Origin: Proluteimonas flavola
Lineage (GTDB): Bacteria; Pseudomonadota; Gammaproteobacteria; Xanthomonadales; Xanthomonadaceae
Length of the DNA: 64,000 nt
Direction: 5' to 3'
NCBI RefSeq assembly: GCF_021191705.1
Contig: NZ_JAIWPU010000021.1
Location: 39,790 to 103,789, forward strand
Shown here piece by piece: positions 43,759 through 52,958 of this stretch. The notes under the pieces were generated by a model. That model was not told where the DNA came from and did no database searches. It was given only the letters and a program-made list of their open reading frames with translations. How positions within the stretch are numbered: position 1 is the stretch's first letter; each line of letters starts with the position of its first letter. Made by a program: the position numbers and the translations under genes.

Positions 43759-45063
43759 TCAGAGCAGCAGGAACACCAGACCGATGATCGCGCCCGATGC
43801 GAACAGCAGCATCAGGCAGTAGCCCATGATGTCCTTGATCTTGAGCCCGGCGATCGCGAGCAGCGGCAGGGCGAAGAACGGCTGCAGCATGCTGGTCCAG
43901 GCATCGCCCCAGGCCACGGCCATCGCCACGCGCGGCAGATCGGCGCCCAACGCCTGCGCGGCCGGAATCATCACCGGCGCCTGCACCGCCCACTGGCCGC
44001 CGCCCGACGGCACGAACATGTTGATCAGGCCGGCCGACAGGAAGGTCCAGAACGGCAGGCTGCCGGCACTGGCGAAGGACACGAACCATTCCGACATCGT
44101 CGTCGCCAGTCCCGAGCCGACGAGGATCGCCATGATGCCGGCGTAGAACGGGAACTGGATCACGATGCCGGCGCCGCCCTTGATCGCCTCCTGCAACGCC
44201 GCGAGCAGGCGCGCAGGCGTGCGGTGCAGCACGATGCCGAGCATCAGGAAGCCGTAGTTGACGATGTTGAGATTGAGTCCGCCGCCGGCGATGAAATAAT
44301 CGGCGAGGTACACCAGGCCGGCGAACCCGATTGCGACCGACAGGATCCAGCCGTGTTCGAGATGCTCGGCCGGGTTCGAATCCTGTTCGAGCACCGGCGG
44401 CTCGGGATCTTCCGGCGGGGTGAACAGCACCGCGTCCCGGTCCGAGGGCGTCATCGCACGATTGATCAGCGGGATCGCGATCACCAGCAAGGCCACGATC
44501 AGCAGGTTGAACGGCGCGAAGATCGTCTCCGATGTCGGGATCAGGCCGATGGCCGACTGCATGAAATGGCCTTCGGTCGCGATCGTCAGCGGGATCGAGC
44601 CCGACAGGCCACCGTGCCAGATGATGAAACCCGAATAGGCGCTCGCGACGAGCAGGCGGTAATCGACCTTCACGTGGCGTGCGACTTCACGCGCGAACAA
44701 CGCACCGATCACCAGGCCGAAGCCCCAGTTGATCCAGTTCGCCGCCATCGCGACCAGCGTCACCACGACGATCGCGTTCTTCGGCGTGCGGCAGCGCGAG
44801 GCCATCCAGGTGAGGCCGCGTTTGACCGGCGGCGTCTTGGCGAGGATGAAGCCGGTCACCAGCACCAGCAGCATCTGCATCGAGAAACCGAGCAGTTCCC
44901 AGAAACCGGTGCCCCAGTAGCGGACGAGCTCGAGCGGCGGAGTCTGTTCGATCGCGAAGGCGGCGATCGCGGCCAGCGCAGTGAAGATCAGGACGAAGAC
45001 GTAGGCGTCGGGCAGGAACCGTTCGACGAGTCGAACGGACAGGCGCGTGGCGCGCTGGAACAT
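43759..45063 (-). CDS. atoE: Short-chain fatty acid transporter (AtoE family)
   Basis: A 434-residue membrane protein with about ten to twelve helices. Signatures: VRLVERFLPDAYVFVLIFTA, GFGLVIGALFAREVA, SAYSGFIIWHGGLSGSIPLT, and FVPSGGGQWAVQAPVM. The family takes up butyrate/acetoacetate-type acids. No atoDAB or beta-oxidation gene is adjacent, so the physiological substrate here is uncertain. Start at 45063 gives the standard N terminus. Confidence 0.9.
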   Translation of the reverse strand: MFQRATRLSVRLVERFLPDAYVFVLIFTALAAIAAFAIEQTPPLELVRYWGTGFWELLGFSMQMLLVLVTGFILAKTPPVKRGLTWMASRCRTPKNAIVVVTLVAMAANWINWGFGLVIGALFAREVARHVKVDYRLLVASAYSGFIIWHGGLSGSIPLTIATEGHFMQSAIGLIPTSETIFAPFNLLIVALLVIAIPLINRAMTPSDRDAVLFTPPEDPEPPVLEQDSNPAEHLEHGWILSVAIGFAGLVYLADYFIAGGGLNLNIVNYGFLMLGIVLHRTPARLLAALQEAIKGGAGIVIQFPFYAGIMAILVGSGLATTMSEWFVSFASAGSLPFWTFLSAGLINMFVPSGGGQWAVQAPVMIPAAQALGADLPRVAMAVAWGDAWTSMLQPFFALPLLAIAGLKIKDIMGYCLMLLFASGAIIGLVFLLL

Positions 45064-45157
45064 GGCGGGTACCGTCGTGGGAAACGACCGCCCAGCTTAG
45101 CGGCGCAGGCGCGGCGTGCCTGCTAGACGAAGGTCTGCCGCGCACGAACGATGTGAC

Positions 45158-45312
<155 letters not shown>

Positions 45313-45358
45313 TGAAGGCGGAAGAAGGCGCGCGCGCCCGGGGCGCGCACGCGGAGCC

Positions 45359-45772
45359 TCAGACCGGTGCCGCAGGCGAGCCCGTGCAGGTGCGATCGGG
45401 ATGATCGGGACGCGTCAGCAGCGCATCGTTCGCGCCGCGCGTCCACAGCACGACACCGGCTTCATCGACGTACTTCGTGCCGGACGCGGCTTCTTCGGTG
45501 CGCAGCACATGGGTGGCCCCATCGACTGCAACACTGACCTGGCCACGGCCATCGAATGTCGCATCGACCGGCGTGCCTTCGCAGTCGTAATGCATCACCT
45601 GCGGCAGCGGGGCTGCATCGGTGCTCGGTGTTTCCGGATCGGGGGCCCTCTCTTCGGTGCTGCCGCTCGCCGGCGGCGGCGCCGCATCGTCGCTGGGCGG
45701 TGCTTCCGTCGGCGAACACGCCGCTAGCGACAGGCCGATGGCCACAGTGAACACGGGGGTGAACCAGCGCAT
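45359..45772 (-). CDS. MliC-like lipoprotein 1 (putative C-type lysozyme inhibitor)
   Basis: A 137-residue lipoprotein with lipobox LAAC (Cys19), an acidic Pro/Ala linker, then an ~75-residue beta domain. Its MHYDCEGTPVDATF start, LRTEEAASGTKYVDEAGVVL and closing Cys match the MliC/COG3895 fold (first and last cysteines bridged). MliC proteins inhibit host lysozyme in the periplasm; here that role is inferred from fold only. AAAGGAG precedes the start. Confidence 0.82.
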   Translation of the reverse strand: MRWFTPVFTVAIGLSLAACSPTEAPPSDDAAPPPASGSTEERAPDPETPSTDAAPLPQVMHYDCEGTPVDATFDGRGQVSVAVDGATHVLRTEEAASGTKYVDEAGVVLWTRGANDALLTRPDHPDRTCTGSPAAPV

Positions 45773-45883
45773 GGTCGTCTCCTTTTTGCCTTGGGTGGAG
45801 CGGATCGACGCGTGGGGGCGGGGAGGAGCCCGGCGAGCATATCGCCTCCGTTTGCCCGAGGCGATGAATGCGCCGATGCCTCA

Positions 45884-46067
45884 GAACCTGTTCACGGTCT
45901 CGGCGTATGTCGCGGCGGAGCATGTGGGCGTGCAGGCCAAGGAAGCGCGAGAGCGCGTACGTCCGTACGCGACCGAGCGATGACGCGGGTCTGCACGTCC
46001 ACAGGCCCGGCCCGCAGGGTGGCCGCAACACGGCCACGCGACGTGCGTCGGGATCGTGAACAGGTTC
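45884..46067. repeat. 184-bp MITE-like inverted-repeat element, copy B
   Basis: The ends are GAACCTGTTCACGGTC and GATCGTGAACAGGTTC, near-perfect inverted repeats of about 14 bp. The interior matches the reverse complement of 6073-6259 over its whole length with scattered substitutions. Its right end abuts the stop codon of MliC-like lipoprotein 2 (TGA at 46070-46068), exactly as copy A abuts the bioD stop. Confidence 0.82.
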
Positions 46068-46487
46068 TCAGTAGACGCGTGCGCAGTTGCGCTCATGCTG
46101 GCCCTGTAGGCCCAGACGCGCCTCGTCGGTACCGTGGCGCCAGAACGCATTGCCGTCTGCATCGGCGAAGCGCTCGCCCTGCGCGGTCTCGGCGCGCGGC
46201 AGGTCGAGGGTCACGCCGTCGACGACGAACTGCACGCGGGCGTCGTCGCCTTCGCCTTCCTGCGCGAGGGTGATACGCGTGCCCTCGCAGTCGTAGTTGA
46301 TCGTGTTCGACGGCTCGGTTTGGGCTTCGCGCGCAGCGAGCGAGCCGGTCGGCGGGGCTTCTTCGGCGGCGGCAGGCGGCGGAGGCGGTGGTGGTGTGTC
46401 GGTGGTCGGCGATGCAGGCGTCGATTCACCGCCGCAGGCGGCCAGGACGAACGTGAGCAGGAGAGCGGTGGCGGATGCTGCGCGCAT
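46068..46487 (-). CDS. MliC-like lipoprotein 2
   Basis: A 139-residue lipoprotein (lipobox VLAAC, Cys18) with a run of prolines in the linker and a C-terminal MliC-like domain beginning INYDCEGTRITLA and containing AETAQGERFADADGNAFWRH, ending NCARVY. It is a clear paralogue of the lipoprotein at 45359-45772: same orientation, same YDCEGT motif. GAGGA precedes ATG 46487. Confidence 0.82.
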   Translation of the reverse strand: MRAASATALLLTFVLAACGGESTPASPTTDTPPPPPPPAAAEEAPPTGSLAAREAQTEPSNTINYDCEGTRITLAQEGEGDDARVQFVVDGVTLDLPRAETAQGERFADADGNAFWRHGTDEARLGLQGQHERNCARVY

Positions 46488-46865
46488 GGGGCGTCCTCTT
46501 CGTTGCGGATGCCGACGGGACAAGCCGGCAGGTCGAGGCAGGCTAGGGAAAGAGGCGTGAACAGCGGGTTGCGTACGCCGCTTGGAAGGCTGACCCGTGG
46601 CATGTGTGCAGCCGATGGTGGCTCAAGGCGAGGGATCGGGCCACGCTGATGTCTGAATCCAGATACCCGCACGGAACGTGTGCCCGATCTGCGCCGCATT
46701 CCGACCGTTCGCCGCCATCCCGGCCTTCCCTCCGTGAAGGACGCAATGCCGCGCGAGCGGGGGAAGGCGCGGCGCCCGGCGCGCCGGAGCTCGGCTGACA
46801 TCCCACACTGATCGGCACGTTCCGGCGTGCGCTTCGAGTTCCGCGGGCGGCCTCCCCGCTTTTGG
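46488..46865. other. Intergenic region with nothing recognisable
   Basis: A 378-bp gap upstream of MliC-like lipoprotein 2 and downstream of the trehalose/glucosylglycerol-type synthase gene. I see no credible ORF, REP, or terminator with a T run, only short GC-rich stems such as GGCGCGGCGCCCGGCGCGCC. It presumably carries the lipoprotein promoter. Confidence 0.5.
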
Positions 46866-49208
46866 TCAGGCCGCCAACCCGCGCATCGCATACCGGTGCT
46901 GGTCGGCGCCGCTGCCGGTGGTATCGACGGCTTCGAGGAAGTCGCGGCCCCAGCGTTCGACGTCGTAGTAATGGACGATGTCGAACAACTGGCGCTGGCG
47001 GGCGACGGCTTCGTGCTCGGGCATCGACAGGGCCTGTCGCAGGCCGGCGACCAGATCGGTCAGATCGTGCGGATTGGTCAGCACGGCGCCCTTGAGTTCG
47101 GCGGCGGCACCGGCGAATTCCGACAGCACCAGCGTGCCCGACGAACCTTCGATACCCTGCGCGGCGACGAATTCCTTGGCGACCAGGTTCAGGCCATCGC
47201 GCAGCGGCGTGATCCACATGACGTCGGCGGCCGCGTAATGCGCCAGCACTTCCTCGAACGGCAGGCTGCGGGCGAAGAAGCGCACGGGGCTCCAGTCGAG
47301 CATCGCGTGGCGGCCGTTGATGCGCCCGACCGCCTGTTCGATCTGGGTCTGCAGTTCCTGGTAGACCGTCATTTCCTTGGACGCCGGTACGCAGATCATC
47401 AGCAGCGTGACCTTGCCGCGCAGCTCGGGCTGTTCGCCGAGCAGGCGCTCGAACGCGAGCAGCTTCTCCAGCGTGCCCTTGGTGTAGTCCAGCCGTTCGA
47501 CCGACAGCACCAGCTTGCGGCCGGAGAATTCGCGACGGATCTGTTCCAGACGTACACGCACGCGCGGGTGCGCCAGCCCGGTTTCGATGCGCTTGATGTC
47601 GGTGCCGACCGGATGCGCGCCGAGACCGACGACGCGATCGCCGACGCGGATGCGCGTCGTGGTCTCGTCCAGGCCGACGGCACATCCGTAGGTCAGGAAG
47701 CGCGGCGCACAGCCTTCGCGGGCCAGCGTTTCTGTCGGCATCGCGCCGCGGACCACGTCGACGAAATTCTCGACCTGGCGCGGGATGTGGAAACCGATGT
47801 AGTCGCACTGCAGCAGGCTGCCGAGGATCTCGCGGCGCCACGGCACCACGTTGAACACGTCGGCCGACGGGAAATAGGTGTGGTGGAAGAACGCGATGCG
47901 CACGTCCGGGCGCAGTTCGCGCAGATAGGCCGGCACCATCCACAGGTTGTAGTCGTGCAGCCACACGGTCGCGCCGGGCGCCGCTTCGGCGGCGGTGGCC
48001 TCGGCGAACTTTCGGTTCACGCGCAGATAGATGGTCCAGTCGTCCTCGCTGAAGCGCGCGCGTTCCCAGAACGTGTGCAGCATCGGCCAGAAGGCTTCCT
48101 TCGAGAAGCGCTTGTAGAACGCGTCGACCTCGGCCTGGGTCAACGGGACGCGCGCGACGGTGAGATCGGGATAGGCATCCGCGTCGACCGGCGTGCGCGG
48201 CTCGAACTTGCCGAGTGTGGGATCGTCGACGCTCCACGCCACCCACGAGCCTTTCCGGCCGCTGCCGAAGAAGCCGAGCAGGCTGGGAATGATGCCGTTG
48301 GGCGAGGTCGGGCGCCGACGCTTGCGCTGGCCGTCCTCCACGTATTCCTCGTAGGGCAGGCGGTGGTAGACCATCACCAGATCCGACTGGCCTGTCGTGC
48401 GTTCGATGGTCTGGCGCAGATAGGGATCGTCGGTTTCGAGCAGGTCGAAATGGGTGATGGCCTCGAGAATGCCGCCGCAGCCCGGCGCCTGCGCCTGGAA
48501 CACGTTCGACAGCTGGTCGGTGGCCTTCACGAGTGCGGGCTCGGATTCGCCCACGCATACGCCCTGGAAGCCGGAGGTGTACATCGACAGGTCGTTGAGC
48601 GTGTCGCCGGCGACGAGCACGTGTTCGCGCGGCAGCGCCAGATGGTCGGCGAGCGCGGCGAGCGTGCGGCCCTTGTCGGTGTCGGGCGGCAGGATGTCGA
48701 GGTAGCGGTCGGCCGAGTACAGCACCGAGCAGCCGAGCTTGCGCGCAGTCGCTTCGATGTCGCCGCGCACGCCGGCCAGCGCCTCGGGTTCGCAGAAGTA
48801 GGAACAGCGGCGTTCCTGCGGCACGTCCTGGCGCACGAGGCCGGTGAAGGCGGTCATCGCATCGGCCACAGCGCGCTCGCCCGGCCAGCGACGGTCGATG
48901 CGCGTCTGCAAGGGCTGGATCGGCTGCAGGGTGTGGCCGTCGACGACGGTGCCGCCGACGTCGCAGATCACGTAGTCGGGCCGCGGCAGGCTGGGGTCGG
49001 ACAGCAGCGGCATGACGGCTTCGAGGCCGCGGCCGGTGACGAAGGTCAGGCGGATCTCGGGATGGCGGTCGACCAGGCGGTAGAGCTGCTGGCGATGCGC
49101 GGGCGAGCCGGCGAGGAAGGTGCCGTCGAGATCGGTCGCGAGCATCAGTCGCGGCACGAACGGGGTATTGGCGGGGGTGAGGTCGGGTGTGGTGGGGTTC
49201 TGGGTCAA
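46866..49208 (-). CDS. ggpPS: Bifunctional glucosylglycerol-phosphate phosphatase/synthase
   Basis: A 780-residue fusion. Residues ~15-265 are a HAD (sucrose-phosphate-phosphatase-like) phosphatase with ATDLDGTFLAG and GDTLNDLSMY. Residues ~285-770 are a GT20 retaining glycosyltransferase with WLHDYNLWMVPAYLRE, FFHHTYFPSADVF, SVERLDYTKGT and PLRDGLNLVAKEF. The HAD-then-GT20 order, and adjacency to a YcaD-type transporter, fit GgpPS of Stenotrophomonas-like bacteria, which makes the osmolyte glucosylglycerol from ADP-glucose and glycerol-3-phosphate. Trehalose synthesis is the alternative. TTG start 49208 follows AAGGA and overlaps the upstream stop (TTGA). Confidence 0.88.
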   Translation of the reverse strand: MTQNPTTPDLTPANTPFVPRLMLATDLDGTFLAGSPAHRQQLYRLVDRHPEIRLTFVTGRGLEAVMPLLSDPSLPRPDYVICDVGGTVVDGHTLQPIQPLQTRIDRRWPGERAVADAMTAFTGLVRQDVPQERRCSYFCEPEALAGVRGDIEATARKLGCSVLYSADRYLDILPPDTDKGRTLAALADHLALPREHVLVAGDTLNDLSMYTSGFQGVCVGESEPALVKATDQLSNVFQAQAPGCGGILEAITHFDLLETDDPYLRQTIERTTGQSDLVMVYHRLPYEEYVEDGQRKRRRPTSPNGIIPSLLGFFGSGRKGSWVAWSVDDPTLGKFEPRTPVDADAYPDLTVARVPLTQAEVDAFYKRFSKEAFWPMLHTFWERARFSEDDWTIYLRVNRKFAEATAAEAAPGATVWLHDYNLWMVPAYLRELRPDVRIAFFHHTYFPSADVFNVVPWRREILGSLLQCDYIGFHIPRQVENFVDVVRGAMPTETLAREGCAPRFLTYGCAVGLDETTTRIRVGDRVVGLGAHPVGTDIKRIETGLAHPRVRVRLEQIRREFSGRKLVLSVERLDYTKGTLEKLLAFERLLGEQPELRGKVTLLMICVPASKEMTVYQELQTQIEQAVGRINGRHAMLDWSPVRFFARSLPFEEVLAHYAAADVMWITPLRDGLNLVAKEFVAAQGIEGSSGTLVLSEFAGAAAELKGAVLTNPHDLTDLVAGLRQALSMPEHEAVARQRQLFDIVHYYDVERWGRDFLEAVDTTGSGADQHRYAMRGLAA

Positions 49209-50473
49209 CGTGGGTCCTTGTGGGGTGGATTGGAAAGGTCGGGGCCCTCGGGAGCGGGGCCGGTTTCAGGCAACAGTTCGAGCGCGGACGGGGTGGTCCG
49301 CAGCATCGGGTGGAAGACGGAGGGATGGTCGCGGTCGCGCTGACGGATCAGGCGACGGCCCGCGGCGATGATCGCCAGCGCGCCGAGCACGATCGCGAAC
49401 GAGGCGGGCAGGGCAGACGGCCCGAAGCGCACCATCGCCGCACCTGCGAGCGCCGGGCCGATCGCCGAGCCGACACCGTTGAGCAGCAGCAGGCTCGAAC
49501 AGCCCGACAGCGTGTCCTCGACCGGCAGATGGTCGAGCAGGTGCGCGACGCACAGCGGATAGATCGCGAACGCCACGCCGCCGAACAGGAAGAACAGGCC
49601 GAACAGCACGACATGCGAGCGATCGGCGGCGCACATCATCGCCACGCCGATCACCGCCGCGATCGCGCAGATGATCGCGAGCGTCGTGCGGCGATCTCCG
49701 CGATCCGAGGCGCGACCAATCGGCCATTGCAGCAGCGCGCCGCCGAGGATCGTCGCGCTCATCAGCGCGGCGATGCCCTGTAGATCGAGGCCGAGCCCGG
49801 TCGCGTAGACCGCGCCCATGCCCCAGAAGCCGCCCATCGCCAGACCTGCCAGCAGCGAGCCGGTGGCTGCGGCCGGTGCCGCGCGCCACAGCGCCGCGAG
49901 TGCAAGTCGCGGCACCGCCGGCAGCGTCGGCTGCACCATGCGACTGGCGACGACCGGCAACGCCGCGACGCAGATGAAGATCGCGACGACGCTGAAGAGC
50001 ACGAAGGTCGACGGATCCATGAAGCTGATGAACCACTGGCCGGCGGCCAGCGCCAGCAGGTTCACCGCCATGTAGACCGCGAACACCTGGCTGCGCTTGT
50101 CCGGCGGCGCCTGCACGTTGAGCCAGCTTTCGATCACCGTGTACAGGCCGACGAGGCCGACGCCGGTCAGCACGCGCAGCGCGCCCCAGGCCCAGGGATT
50201 CACGAACACCGGATGCAGCAGGATCGCCGCGGCGACCAGCGCCGAATAGAACGCGAATGCGCGGATGTGGCCGATCCGCTGGATCAGGCCGGGCGCCAGA
50301 TAGGTGCCGAGGAAGAAGCCGACGAAGTAGCCCGACATGATCAGGCCCATCGTCTGGTCGTCGAAGTTCTCGATCCGGCCGCGCACCGCGAGCAGGGTGC
50401 CGAGCAGGCCGCTACCCATCAGCAGCAGGGCGACGCCAACGAACAGCGCGGCGAGATTACGGACGACTGGAAT
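49205..50473 (-). CDS. ycaD: MFS transporter, YcaD-like, probable AUU start
   Basis: A major-facilitator protein of about 422 residues and twelve helices; MGLIMSGYFVGFFLGTYLAP and GFFLG-type loops are YcaD-like. The first ATG in frame (50419) would begin in the middle of helix 1 and has no ribosome site. In frame upstream, the codons read IPVVRNLAALFVGVALLL, completing helix 1, and an ATT at 50473-50471 lies 5 nt after a strong GGAGGT (50484-50479). I therefore place the start at ATT. Operon with ggpPS; linked transport of the osmolyte is plausible. Confidence 0.8.
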   Translation of the reverse strand: MPVVRNLAALFVGVALLLMGSGLLGTLLAVRGRIENFDDQTMGLIMSGYFVGFFLGTYLAPGLIQRIGHIRAFAFYSALVAAAILLHPVFVNPWAWGALRVLTGVGLVGLYTVIESWLNVQAPPDKRSQVFAVYMAVNLLALAAGQWFISFMDPSTFVLFSVVAIFICVAALPVVASRMVQPTLPAVPRLALAALWRAAPAAATGSLLAGLAMGGFWGMGAVYATGLGLDLQGIAALMSATILGGALLQWPIGRASDRGDRRTTLAIICAIAAVIGVAMMCAADRSHVVLFGLFFLFGGVAFAIYPLCVAHLLDHLPVEDTLSGCSSLLLLNGVGSAIGPALAGAAMVRFGPSALPASFAIVLGALAIIAAGRRLIRQRDRDHPSVFHPMLRTTPSALELLPETGPAPEGPDLSNPPHKDPR

Positions 50474-50685
50474 GACGGACCTCCGGCAATATCAGCGAAG
50501 GTCCGAAACTATAACACATTGAATATGTTGGATATTTTTTCCGGAAATCGACGCATCGCCCGATGCTGCGCTGCAGCGAAAACCGCAATGCAATCATGCG
50601 CTTGCGACGGTTTCCAGGACGCATGACCAAAAATGAACACGCGACCGGCGATGCTGGGCGCACGCCGTTCCGAGGACGCCCCGCC

Positions 50686-51447
50686 ATGCGAACCCGCCCG
50701 ATCCACCTGCTGCTGCCTGCTGCATTGCTGTTGGCCGCCTGCCGACCCGCCGCCACGCCGGACAGCGCCGCTGCGCCTCTCACGGCGGCACCCGAGACCG
50801 CGGCGCCGGCCGCGAGCAGCGACGACGACGTGGTCGTGTCCACCAACGAACCGTTCTGGCAGGCACGCTTCGAGCGCGGGGCGATCGTGTTGAGCGGTCC
50901 GGAAGAAGCGGGCCGGCTGTTTTCCGACGTGCGCAGCTCGATGACGGCGGATGGCCTGCGCCTGGATGCGTCCGATGCGACCGGCCACATCGTCGTGATC
51001 GTGCGCCGCATGCGCTGCGAGGACGACATGTCCGGCGCGCACTTTCCGTTGACCGGACAGCTGACCATCGACGGGCGTGGGCCGTTCCGGGGCTGCGCGC
51101 GCCCTGCGTCGATGCCGCCACCGGGCGAACCGGGCGATGGTGACGCCGCCGTGCTGATTCCCGATCGTTTCCTCGGCCGCTGGGATGCCGACGAGGCGGC
51201 CTGCAGGTCCGGCGGCAGCGACATGGCCCTGCAGATCGAACCCGGCGCGCTGCGCTTCCACGAAAGCATCGCGACGCCGACATCGGTACGGGTGCTCGAC
51301 GGCCATGCGGTGCGTGTGGATGCGGATTACGAAGGCGAGGGCGAGGCCTGGACCGACGTGCGCATCCTGCGCCTGGACGGTCCGGATGCGCTGTTCGTCG
51401 GCGACGAGGCCGGCGGGAGCGCCCGCCGCGTGCGCTGCGACGGCTGA
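50686..51447 (+). CDS. COG3650-like lipoprotein
   Basis: A 253-residue lipoprotein with lipobox LLAAC. After an Ala/Pro/Thr linker, the first domain contains STNEPFWQARFERGAIVLSG and an MRCEDDMSG block typical of COG3650 envelope proteins. A second domain begins LGRWDADEAACRSGGSD, then EPGALRFHES. Function unknown. ATG 50686 follows GAGGA; the earlier ATG at 50563 adds non-homologous sequence. Confidence 0.75.
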   Translation: MRTRPIHLLLPAALLLAACRPAATPDSAAAPLTAAPETAAPAASSDDDVVVSTNEPFWQARFERGAIVLSGPEEAGRLFSDVRSSMTADGLRLDASDATGHIVVIVRRMRCEDDMSGAHFPLTGQLTIDGRGPFRGCARPASMPPPGEPGDGDAAVLIPDRFLGRWDADEAACRSGGSDMALQIEPGALRFHESIATPTSVRVLDGHAVRVDADYEGEGEAWTDVRILRLDGPDALFVGDEAGGSARRVRCDG

Positions 51448-51460
51448 GCGTTCGGCGACC

Positions 51461-51748
51461 TCAGGCGGTTCGGAGCTGCTCGACCTCGCGGATGTCGCCG
51501 AGCCACGCGTGATGGGCGGTCTCCGGGCGTTCCAGATCGTCGAGTCGCAACAACGCGTTGTGGCCTTCATTGCCATCGCGGTCGCGGAAGACCTCCAGCG
51601 TCGGCCGTGCGGACACCGTGCCTTCGACGACACTGCCGTCCTCGAGCGTGACCCGCACCCGGGCCTCGTCGTCGAGCTGGACGATCCATCGTTCGATCGC
51701 GTCGATGTGCTCCCGGCTGCTGAAGATGCGCGGGGGTGTCTGGCTCAT
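51461..51748 (-). CDS. DUF3247 family protein (Sm-like fold)
   Basis: A 95-residue acidic protein: REHIDAIERWIVQLDDEARV, TLEDGSVVEGTVSARPTLEV, DGNEGHNALLRLDD. This matches DUF3247, a family largely limited to Xanthomonads whose solved member has an Sm-like barrel. Possible RNA or protein binding; function unknown. GGGAG precedes ATG 51748. Convergent with the COG3650 gene and downstream of the Crp/Fnr gene. Confidence 0.87.
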   Translation of the reverse strand: MSQTPPRIFSSREHIDAIERWIVQLDDEARVRVTLEDGSVVEGTVSARPTLEVFRDRDGNEGHNALLRLDDLERPETAHHAWLGDIREVEQLRTA

Positions 51749-51826
51749 GGGGCGGCTCCCTTGGACGTGCGTCCATGCTCACCGCGCCGGTGCAACATGC
51801 CGTGACGATGCGACAGGACGCTGTTC

Positions 51827-52549
51827 TCAGCCGTCGAGCGTGGGCCGCAGCAGCCGGTCGTATTCGGTGCGCACCACGCCATAGCACTCGCAGGTGCGCG
51901 CCAGCAGGCATTCGCGGTCGAGCACCTGGATCACACCACGGCTGTAACGGATGCAGCCATCCTCCTGCAGGCGGCGCGCGGCCTCGGTGATGCCTTCGCG
52001 GCGGACGCCGAGCAGATGCGCGATCTGTTCCTGGGTCATCTTGATCTCGGCCGAACCCACCCGGTCGTTGACCAGCAACAGCCAGCGCGAGAGCTGCTTG
52101 TCGACCGTGTGGTGGCGGTTGCAGACGCCGGTCATCGCGGTCTGGGTCAACAGGGCCTGGAAATAGCGCTGCAGGATCTGCTGGAACGCGCCACCGCGCT
52201 GGAACTCGCGGATCGCGAACTCGCCACGCAGGGCCAGCGCCTCGCCCCCGACCTTGACCACGGCGCGCGTCGGCACGCTGCGGGCGCCCGTCAGCAGGCC
52301 GACACCGACCACGCCTTCGTTGCCGACCATCGCGAACTCGCTGGTGTCGCCGCTCTCGAGCGCATACATCAGCGAGACGATGCCTTCACGCGGGAAATAA
52401 AGCGTGGTCTGGACCACATCGGCTTCGTGCAGCACCTTGCCCGCAGGCATGTCGACCAGCAGGACTTCATTCCCCACGCGGTCACACACGTCATCGGGCA
52501 GGTCCTGCAGCAATCCATTGAGCGGCATCCAGGGCGCTTTCTTCTTCAT
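51827..52549 (-). CDS. Crp/Fnr family transcriptional regulator
   Basis: A 240-residue regulator. The N-terminal cyclic-nucleotide-binding-like beta barrel (~20-130) lacks the cAMP phosphate-cassette consensus (it has VGVGLLTGARSVPTRAV), so it probably senses something other than cAMP. No Fnr-type cysteine cluster is visible at the N terminus. The C-terminal winged helix (~165-225) has KMTQEQIAHLLGVRREGITE. It resembles the Xanthomonad regulators with degenerate ligand pockets. Targets unknown. Confidence 0.9.
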   Translation of the reverse strand: MKKKAPWMPLNGLLQDLPDDVCDRVGNEVLLVDMPAGKVLHEADVVQTTLYFPREGIVSLMYALESGDTSEFAMVGNEGVVGVGLLTGARSVPTRAVVKVGGEALALRGEFAIREFQRGGAFQQILQRYFQALLTQTAMTGVCNRHHTVDKQLSRWLLLVNDRVGSAEIKMTQEQIAHLLGVRREGITEAARRLQEDGCIRYSRGVIQVLDRECLLARTCECYGVVRTEYDRLLRPTLDG

Positions 52550-52746
52550 GCGCGGCGATCAGATCCATTGATGAACGAGTATGGATTTTCCAGTGTGAAT
52601 GCGGTGTCGTATGTACGGCACCGCGCATAGGGCCGGCGGGTCTACGTGCGTTACCGAACAGACCTTGTCTGCATAGGTTTCACATGCTGTCGACAGGATG
52701 CGGCGGTGGACCGTGACCGCATCCATCTTTCGACAAGGAAGCCGAC

Positions 52747-52953
52747 GTGAACGTTGACGATGTCGAGTTGTGCAGAGTGTATGGACGGATGTCCCGTGAA
52801 TATCTGGGAGACCGGTCATGGAGCGAATGCGAAGCGCAGTTGCGCGACGGCTGGATGCGGTTGCGACGCGATCCCGACACCGGGTGGGAGGACGCTGCGC
52901 CCCTGGTGCGCACGTTCTGGGAACTCACGCCCACCGGCTTCGACCTCGGCTGA
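52747..52953 (+). CDS. Small hypothetical protein (68 residues)
   Basis: GTG start at 52747 preceded by AAGGAAG. The sequence MNVDDVELCRVYGRMSREYL then SWSECEAQLRDGWMRLR and TGWEDAAPLVRTFWELTPTG is compact with aromatic and charged residues, typical of a real small cytosolic protein. I recognise no family. Convergent with the broken CPXCG gene. Confidence 0.65.
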   Translation: MNVDDVELCRVYGRMSREYLGDRSWSECEAQLRDGWMRLRRDPDTGWEDAAPLVRTFWELTPTGFDLG

Positions 52954-52958
52954 AGCGC

